Assembly (NCBI GenBank): GCA_013398015.1
Contig: VZRR01007600.1
Location: forward strand, 1 to 64,000
Length of the DNA: 64,000 bases
DNA from: Oreocharis arfaki
Taxonomy: Eukaryota > Chordata > Aves > Passeriformes > Paramythiidae
Direction of reading: 5' to 3'
Shown here in pieces: positions 56,101 through 60,200 of the stretch (position 1 is its first letter; every line of letters begins with the position of its first letter). The notes beneath the pieces were generated by a model. It ran no database searches, had not been told where the DNA came from, and worked only from the letters and a program-made list of their open reading frames with translations. Position numbers and translations under genes: made by a program.

Positions 56101-56313
56101 CAGCTCCCGGAGGGCGCGGGAGCGGGCGCTGCCCGAGGGGGCGGCCGCCTCGGCGGCGCTGTACAGCTCGGTGAGCAGCCCGCTCACCAGCGACGAGGTG
56201 CGGCTGGACCGGCCGCTGCCGGGACATGCCTCGTCCTCCTCCTCCTCCTCCTCGGCCAGGCTATCGGCGCTGCTGCCCGCCCTGCCACCCGCGCCGGCCT
56301 CTGCCGCATCCAT
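7361..56313 (-). CDS. TBC1D30: TBC1D30 (TBC1 domain family member 30), full coding region, 13 exons in the long form
   Basis: Rab GTPase-activating protein. From family knowledge, human TBC1D30 acts on RAB8A and restrains primary cilium formation. Thirteen exons join at GT-AG sites with matching phases into 847 codons plus stop. In order: a Ser/Glu-rich N-terminus (1-84), a coiled-coil-like helix (85-139), the TBC domain (about 173-410), and a long polar C-terminal tail. The arginine finger reads I222-V-K-D225-L-H-R228 and the glutamine finger Y262-C-Q264, so catalysis should be intact. The tail carries conserved blocks such as FNPFPSVKPLRKSATARNLG. Human TBC1D30 is about 924 residues from memory; the difference is mostly at the N-terminus, where the frame stays open into the assembly gap. 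The chosen ATG (56313) is the first ATG on this side of the gap and has a strong context (A at -3, G at +4). A second promoter at 35.5 kb makes a 761-codon form. Confidence 0.97.
8143..9722 (-). other. TBC1D30: TBC1D30 intron 12
   Basis: GT-AG intron between exons 12 and 13. Contains a perfect 15-bp inverted repeat (8571-8605) and, on the plus strand, a splice-site-flanked 27-nt segment (8541-8567). No coding content seen. Confidence 0.9.
8571..8605. repeat. Perfect 15-bp inverted repeat with a 5-nt loop
   Basis: AGTCACACAAGCCTC, loop CCCAT, then the exact reverse complement. Could form a stable hairpin in either strand's RNA. Too short for a canonical pre-miRNA. Confidence 0.97.
9723..9929 (-). 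CDS. TBC1D30: TBC1D30 exon 12
   Basis: Encodes 520-587 with split codons at both ends: QNEEQSLGSSNIAELSPGAI, then a helical basic segment containing MMMERMTTDINALKKQYSRI and KKKQQQQVHHVYIRA. Acceptor TCCTTCTACAG, donor GTAACA. Confidence 0.96.
9930..11568 (-). other. TBC1D30: TBC1D30 intron 11
   Basis: GT-AG intron between exons 11 and 12. No gene or known repeat recognised. Confidence 0.9.
11569..11708 (-). CDS. TBC1D30: TBC1D30 exon 11
   Basis: Encodes 473-518 plus one base. It contains an acidic, phosphosite-like stretch (RDSDEENDLDDEDS) followed by CLGPLSGFLAPELQKYQKQM, as in human. Acceptor TTTTGACAG, donor GTAAAA. It is separated from exon 10 by a short 173-nt intron. Confidence 0.96.
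11709..11881 (-). other. TBC1D30: TBC1D30 intron 10 (short, 173 nt)
   Basis: GT-AG intron between exons 10 and 11, the shortest in the gene. Confidence 0.92.
11882..11994 (-). CDS. TBC1D30: TBC1D30 exon 10
   Basis: Encodes 435-471 plus two bases: TVYTMAQFPFPQLAELREKY, TYNITPFPAAVKSTSFS. Post-TBC linker, conserved with human. Acceptor CCCTCTAG, donor GTAAGC. Confidence 0.95.
11995..17292 (-). other. TBC1D30: TBC1D30 intron 9
   Basis: GT-AG intron of 5.3 kb between exons 9 and 10. AT-rich, with scattered A/T runs and a spaced 10-bp duplication TAGAGTAAAG at 15585-15594 and 15601-15610. No gene or known transposon recognised. Confidence 0.9.
17293..17398 (-). CDS. TBC1D30: TBC1D30 exon 9 (end of the TBC domain)
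   Basis: One base completing Glu399, then QIECCETADEFYSTMGKLTQ and on to NELMQ (400-434). It matches human closely. Acceptor TTGATGTAG, donor GTGAGT. Confidence 0.96.
17399..20199 (-). other. TBC1D30: TBC1D30 intron 8
   Basis: GT-AG intron of 2.8 kb between exons 8 and 9. Contains a 21-bp near-perfect palindrome at 20013-20033. No gene recognised. Confidence 0.9.
20013..20033. repeat. 21-bp palindrome (10-bp arms, 1-bp spacer)
   Basis: ATTCTGACAT, G, ATGTCAGAAT: the arms are exact reverse complements. Lies in intron 8, 167 bases from the exon 8 donor side. Confidence 0.97.
20200..20368 (-). CDS. TBC1D30: TBC1D30 exon 8 (TBC domain)
   Basis: Encodes 344-398 with split codons at both ends, including GYEPPLTNVFTMQWFLTLFA and KIWDSVFFEGSEIILRVALA. 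The W-F-L-T-L-F and W-D-x-x-F-x-E-G patterns are characteristic TBC sequence blocks. Acceptor GACTCCAG, donor GTAAGT. Confidence 0.97.
20369..21736 (-). other. TBC1D30: TBC1D30 intron 7
   Basis: GT-AG intron between exons 7 and 8. Nothing recognised inside. Confidence 0.9.
21737..21905 (-). CDS. TBC1D30: TBC1D30 exon 7 (TBC domain)
   Basis: Encodes 287-342 plus one base, starting IMIYLIDKVLPDSYFVNN and ending RAANRESG. Helical part of the TBC fold, nearly identical to human. Acceptor CCCCACAG, donor GTACGT. Confidence 0.97.
21906..25340 (-). other. TBC1D30: TBC1D30 intron 6
   Basis: GT-AG intron of 3.4 kb. Two plus-strand open frames of 145 and 141 codons abut at 23566-24419, but in different frames and without recognisable similarity. 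No known repeat seen. Confidence 0.88.
25341..25526 (-). CDS. TBC1D30: TBC1D30 exon 6 (catalytic core of the TBC domain)
   Basis: A 186-nt phase-0 exon (225-286). It starts DLHRTGCSSYCGQEAEQD, which contains the catalytic arginine R228, and includes WNKSVGYCQGFNILAAL with the glutamine finger Y262-C-Q264. This dual-finger arrangement is the hallmark of active TBC Rab-GAPs. Acceptor CTTTGAAG, donor GTGAGT. Confidence 0.97.
25527..26424 (-). other. TBC1D30: TBC1D30 intron 5
   Basis: GT-AG intron of 898 nt, A-rich on the plus strand with several homopolymer runs (26180-26292). Nothing else recognised. Confidence 0.9.
26425..26550 (-). CDS. TBC1D30: TBC1D30 exon 5 (TBC domain)
   Basis: A 126-nt phase-0 exon (183-224), from VWLTLADQYLHSIAIDWDKT to DDDSMGIQIVK. 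It provides the I-V-K half of the TBC arginine-finger motif (I222); the D-L-H-R half is in exon 6. Acceptor ATATTTCTAG, donor GTAGCC. Confidence 0.97.
26551..29468 (-). other. TBC1D30: TBC1D30 intron 4
   Basis: GT-AG intron of 2.9 kb that carries the CR1 3' fragment at 27880-28488 in antisense to the gene. No other element recognised. Confidence 0.9.
27880..28488 (+). mobile_element. CR1 LINE 3' fragment with internal deletions
   Basis: Begins in the CR1 ORF2 end region (CTGATTACACAGAACTGGGA, then GGAGTGGCTGATA) and encodes the degraded signature KFNKEKRKILPLGKNNPK. It continues into the conserved 3' region (GGCTGAGAGAGCTGGGACTG) and ends with CTTCTGTGATTCTGTAA, the CR1 3' terminus. About 250-300 nt of usual CR1 sequence are missing near 28091-28094. 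The frame is broken, so it is inactive. The left boundary is approximate. Confidence 0.9.
29469..29534 (-). CDS. TBC1D30: TBC1D30 exon 4
   Basis: A 66-nt phase-0 exon encoding WHDALKAVARLPTGIP followed by KEWRRK (161-182). The segment GIPKEWRRKVW, completed by exon 5, is the usual opening of a TBC domain. Acceptor TTCTTTTAG, donor GTAGGT. Confidence 0.95.
29535..29929 (-). other. TBC1D30: TBC1D30 intron 3
   Basis: GT-AG intron of 395 nt between exons 3 and 4. Nothing recognised. Confidence 0.9.
29930..29991 (-). CDS. TBC1D30: TBC1D30 exon 3 (shared by both isoforms)
   Basis: Encodes VDTKLKFTLEPSLGQNGFQQ (141-160 in the long form), preceded by two bases (GG) that complete a codon begun in exon 1b or exon 2. 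Acceptor TTTCTAG, donor GTAATT. This is the first exon common to both isoforms. It is too short to stand out as an open reading frame and was found by its match to human TBC1D30 and by phase. Confidence 0.95.
30911..30950. repeat. AT/AC/AG-rich compound microsatellite
   Basis: Short TA, CA and GA runs in succession within intron 2. Confidence 0.85.
34830..35640 (-). promoter_or_regulatory. CpG island and alternative promoter around TBC1D30 exon 1b
   Basis: A sharply GC- and CpG-rich block inside an otherwise AT-rich 23.6-kb intron, centred on exon 1b. Part of it lies downstream of the exon, as is common for CpG-island promoters. No clear TATA box was seen. One ambiguous base (N) is at 35219. 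Long chance reading frames on both strands here reflect GC content, not extra genes. Confidence 0.8.
35379..35538 (-). CDS. TBC1D30: TBC1D30 exon 1b (alternative first coding exon, short isoform)
   Basis: An ATG with A at -3 opens 53 codons starting MRQDRLTGSLRRGGRC and running through GTILSNVLKKRSCISRTAPR to LLCTLEP, then donor G|GTACCC. The first base of the split codon joins GG of exon 3 to give Gly, followed by VDTKLKF. The peptide matches, from memory, the N-terminus of the shorter human TBC1D30 isoform. The spliced short form is 2286 nt (761 codons plus stop). It lacks the acidic N-terminus and coiled coil but keeps the whole TBC domain. The exon sits in its own CpG island inside intron 2 of the long form, which implies an independent promoter. 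Confidence 0.93.
38218..38243. repeat. Perfect 13-bp tandem duplication
   Basis: TGAGGTAAAACAC occurs twice back to back in intron 2. Confidence 0.95.
47875..47915 (+). repeat. Purine tract with G-quadruplex potential
   Basis: GGGAGGGAGGGAG followed by another GGG after 9 bases, then GAAA-rich sequence. Four G3 runs on the plus strand, which is the template strand for TBC1D30. Confidence 0.8.
51807..51848. repeat. Two tandem copies of a 21-bp AT-rich unit
   Basis: TTTATGATNATATGTGATAT plus A, repeated twice with a single T/C difference. Confidence 0.95.
53586..53750 (-). CDS. TBC1D30: TBC1D30 exon 2
   Basis: Encodes residues 86-139 with split codons at both ends. Acceptor TTGTTGGCAG, donor GTAAGT. 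The peptide (DVDELTTIKRELNYRI, then SAKLLRLLKQKDRLVQKVQK, then NCDIVTACLQAVSQKR) is heptad-like and probably a coiled coil. It closely matches the human region preceding the TBC domain. It is used only in the long isoform. Its last base, T, joins GG of exon 3 to make Trp140. Confidence 0.96.
53751..56060 (-). other. TBC1D30: TBC1D30 intron 1 (long isoform)
   Basis: GT-AG intron of 2.3 kb. Contains a (GAAA)n-rich tract around 55641-55676; its first part lies in the CpG island. No gene recognised. Confidence 0.9.
55641..55676. repeat. GAAA-rich microsatellite
   Basis: Imperfect GAAA/GTAAA units in tandem within TBC1D30 intron 1. Confidence 0.85.
56061..56313 (-). CDS. TBC1D30: TBC1D30 exon 1a (long-isoform first coding exon)
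   Basis: Encodes residues 1-84 plus the first base of codon 85, starting MDAAEAGAGG. It holds an acidic run (EEEEEEDE) and the conserved block TSSLVSGLLTELYS, which matches human TBC1D30, then RPSQ..YLRLK before the donor G|GTACAG. The exon lies in a CpG island. The reading frame upstream of the ATG has no stop before the N gap at 56476, so an earlier start inside the gap cannot be excluded. Human has a longer N-terminus, which makes that possibility real. Confidence 0.88.
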
Positions 56314-56475
56314 CTTCCGCGCCGCCGCCGCCGGGTTCCGGGCTCGGCCCCTTCCACGGCCACACACCGGGGTCGGGCGGGCAGGGGAAAAGGAAGCGGG
56401 CGGGAGCCCAGGCAGGAGCTCCGGTCCCTCCCCGCACACCGTGGTAGCGGCCGAGGCAGGCGGAGGGGCGGGGGC

Positions 56476-57123
56476 NNNNNNNNNNNNNNNNNNNNNNNNN
56501 NNNNNNNNNNNNNNNNNNNNNNNNNNNNNNNNNNNNNNNNNNNNNNNNNNNNNNNNNNNNNNNNNNNNNNNNNNNNNNNNNNNNNNNNNNNNNNNNNNNN
56601 NNNNNNNNNNNNNNNNNNNNNNNNNNNNNNNNNNNNNNNNNNNNNNNNNNNNNNNNNNNNNNNNNNNNNNNNNNNNNNNNNNNNNNNNNNNNNNNNNNNN
56701 NNNNNNNNNNNNNNNNNNNNNNNNNNNNNNNNNNNNNNNNNNNNNNNNNNNNNNNNNNNNNNNNNNNNNNNNNNNNNNNNNNNNNNNNNNNNNNNNNNNN
56801 NNNNNNNNNNNNNNNNNNNNNNNNNNNNNNNNNNNNNNNNNNNNNNNNNNNNNNNNNNNNNNNNNNNNNNNNNNNNNNNNNNNNNNNNNNNNNNNNNNNN
56901 NNNNNNNNNNNNNNNNNNNNNNNNNNNNNNNNNNNNNNNNNNNNNNNNNNNNNNNNNNNNNNNNNNNNNNNNNNNNNNNNNNNNNNNNNNNNNNNNNNNN
57001 NNNNNNNNNNNNNNNNNNNNNNNNNNNNNNNNNNNNNNNNNNNNNNNNNNNNNNNNNNNNNNNNNNNNNNNNNNNNNNNNNNNNNNNNNNNNNNNNNNNN
57101 NNNNNNNNNNNNNNNNNNNNNNN
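56476..57123. other. Assembly gap (648 N)
   Basis: A run of unknown bases flanked by very GC-rich sequence, so probably a sequencing dropout. Its true length may differ. It hides the promoter core and possibly upstream in-frame start codons of both genes. Confidence 0.99.
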
Positions 57124-57155
57124 CCTGTGGCGGCCCCGACCCGCCCGGCCCCGCC

Positions 57156-57299
57156 ATGTCCCCCGCCGCGCTGCTCCGGGCGCTGCCGCTGGCCGCGCTG
57201 CTGCTGCTGCTCAGCCCGGCGCGGGCAGCCCGGCAGGCGCGGAGGCCCAACGTGGTGCTTATCCTCACTGACGACCAGGATGTCTGCCTGGGCGGCATG
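57156..57299 (+). CDS. GNS: GNS exon 1
   Basis: 48 codons: MSPAALLRALPLAALLLLLS (signal peptide core), then ARQARRPNVVLILTDDQD and VCLGGM. Donor ATG|GTAACC. The start has G at -3. The signal peptide is shorter than the human one, and the 32 bases between the gap and the ATG have no in-frame stop. Confidence 0.9.
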
Positions 57300-60200
57300 G
57301 TAACCCTGCGGCGGGGGGCGCGGAGCTGGCTGCAGCGCTCCGAGAGGGGGGCTCGCCGCCCGCCCGGGTCGCGTACCCGGCTGTCGGCTGGCGAGACCGA
57401 GCTCGGAGGGCGCGGTGTGGGGCGCGGGTCGCTCCGGCCGCGGGGGTCGGCGCGCTGGGCCCAGCCCGTAGCTGGGCAGGGGCTCACTGTGGCCTCAGGC
57501 CGAGCAGCCCCGCTGAGGGAGCGTCACGGTGGGGCTTCCGCGGGTGGGATGAGTCGCTCTGTGAAGCCGCCGGGGCTCGAGTGGGCCGGGGCTGGGGCCT
57601 CTCTAGAGCAGCCTCTGCTGCTGGAGATACCCCTGGAAACTCCCGCACTTGTGCTCACTTGGGCCGGCTTGTGCAATCTCTGTGGCCACTCCAGGCCCTA
57701 GCGAGAAGGAAAGGGCACTCTCGAGTGTCTTGTCGAGCTGGTGCCTAAAAACTGTGGTGATGGGCTTCTTTTCAGGCAGCCTGCTTCAAGTCCCCTGCTT
57801 TACTTGGCATCCTTGCATTTTTAGCTGATACTCTTTTGGTGCTTTCCTTTCAGACCCCCCTAAAGAAGACTAATGCTCTCATTGCGCAGATGGGAATAAC
57901 TTTCGTAAATGCAGTAAGTGTTTGCGTTAACGCTCTAAACTTGTGTGTGTATTTGTGTATTTTGTATCTTAGGTCATCTGCGATCTCAAAAAATGGTAGT
58001 AGTTTTATGAAGCCTGTATATATGGATGTGGCATTTTTTAAATTAAATCGCTAACTACTTTTAGGTCACCAAATGAATATAACTTAAGGTCATGTTCAAA
58101 ATCTGTAAAGTTTCACTTTCTGAAAGTACTTCCTTAATCTGTAAAATAAAGCTGCGTAGTCTGAATATTTGTATTACAAGCCGAGAAGCCTTAAAAGAAG
58201 CTGCTCAAAACTTTATCAACTTCATGCACAATGAAAAGTCAGTTCACTCTTTTCATATTCTAGTGTATCTCCATGGCTAAAATAATGGAGTAAGTCAATG
58301 ATCAAACAGTACTTTAGTGGATTCTTGCCCCATCTAAAAACCATGTCCAATCTGGTGGTGAGAAGTTGAAGGGCATGTGCTGCAGAGACCTGAAACTAGC
58401 TTCATGTGCAGTTTTCTGCTAGTGAAAATCCTTGGGATGTAATTCTGGGTGTCCAGAAAGAAATAGGTTTTACTGTTGGTTTTAATCAACCTGTTAGCTG
58501 ATATTTGAAGACTATAGATTTTGACATAAAATTGTTTTACTCTACCACTCTTAAATCTCCTCATTCTGTTTTTCCAGTATGTTCCCAGTGCACTTTGCTG
58601 TCCCAGTCGAGCTAGCATTTTAACGGGAAAGTATCCACATAATCATCATGTTGTCAATAACACTCTGGAAGGGAACTGTAGCAGCAAGTTATGGCAGAAG
58701 ATCCAAGAACCATATACCTTCCCAGCACTGCTCAAAGCTATGTGTGGTTATCAAACGTTCTTTGCTGGAAAGTATTTAAATGAGGTATTTGGTGTCCTTT
58801 TTTTTTTTTTTTTTTTTTTTTTGGGTTTGTTTTAAAAGTTGAGTGTCCACTGAGGCAAATTCATCGGAAGAACAGATACTTTCAGAGCTCTTTTACTGCA
58901 GTTACCCAACACTTTATTATTGAGTCACTTGTGTATGTGTGCCTTAGGTTTTTCATCTTTTTAACTAGGTTATGGTTTCTAGTAGTTTATAGTAAGACGT
59001 AAAATTCAGCACCAAAAGCTCTAATGTTAGGTGTTCCTCTTGTGTGGTAGAATTGGATTTGGAGCTAGATGAGCTCCAGGGTTCTTAGCAGCATGTTTTC
59101 TTTGCATGTCGTGGTGGAAGATGTTAGTGGTATAATAGAACAATGGAACGTGGCTGTTTTCATAGCCAGGCACAAATTTGTCTGCTGATGTTCCTGAGAC
59201 AGCATGGGGAAGGGAAACTTAGCTGTCTTCCTCTGAGCATCCCTTGACTCAGCAGAGTCTCTCATGCCTGCAGTTAGGCGAGCCGTGTAGATGGGAGAGG
59301 GCAGCGCTGAGAAAACCCGTTGTGTTGCTCTAAGGCACCCTCTGTTTTGAGTTTGGCACTGACTCAGTAGCTACTTTCCCTTTTTTGCTGTCTTAAAGGC
59401 CAGTTGTTGTAGATTATTTGGCAGTGAGGTGGCAAGAGGCTAGCATTACTTGAAGTTCCTACCCTGGTTGGGGGAGGATGAAGGAAGCTGTTAGTCTACG
59501 TGGAATTCTCTTTAGTATCTTGTGAACTGTTATCACAAAGCCTATAAGTGTCTTGTCACATGGTTGTTTTGATCACCTCTCATTATCTGATGGTGTACAC
59601 TATGTTCTCAAGGATCTCTGCGTATTTTCACGTGCAGAATAGAGCAGGGAATAATATTGAAATTTTACTGATGATTGCCAAGCTTTCAGTTACTGTCTAA
59701 GTATTGAACCCTGGTTTCATTAACAGGCCCTACGTGTGTTTTTATATGCATGTATATGTGGTTTTCCCCATTCTGAAGTTGAATTTGTCCTTAACATGAT
59801 TTCTGAGTAGTGTTGAATAAACCACATGAATATGAAGCATAATGTCTAGCTTTGATTCATCGTAATTGAAACTGTGAGTCATGATCTGTCTTTTTTCAGT
59901 ATGGAGCAGAGGATGCAGGGGGAGTAGGTCATGTCCCTCCTGGATGGAGTTTTTGGTATGCTTTGGTATGTGACCATTCTTTTTTTTTTTTAAAATGACT
60001 TAATTTCGGTTGCTTTGTTATAAAACTCATGTTTTAACTTTGCTGGTCATGAAAGAGCAGGAAAAATGTCTAACAATTTAATGCAAATTTTCTTCCCTGT
60101 TTTTCTTTATTGTATATCAGATCTGTGGCTTTTACAAATGCTACTCCTACTGAGTGCCTGAAGAAAAAATACCAGTTTGTAAAGCCAAAGCAGTGTGAGA

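Larger units (their letters stand above)
55930..57720. promoter_or_regulatory. CpG island and probable bidirectional TBC1D30/GNS promoter
   Basis: Extreme GC and CpG content flanks both first coding exons. The TBC1D30 ATG (56313, minus) and the GNS ATG (57156, plus) diverge and are separated by 842 bases, of which 648 are unsequenced. Both transcription starts probably lie in or next to the gap. A shared bidirectional promoter is inferred from the geometry. Confidence 0.75.

Noticed and set aside
55931..57487. Very long open frames on both strands across the gap
   Set aside because: They are open only because 648 N translate as X. The true coding parts are TBC1D30 exon 1a and GNS exon 1.
57156..57701. 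181-codon frame starting at the GNS ATG
   Set aside because: Only the first 48 codons are GNS. The rest is intron 1 read through; the donor at 57300 and exon 2 (TPLKKTNALIAQ) show the real path.
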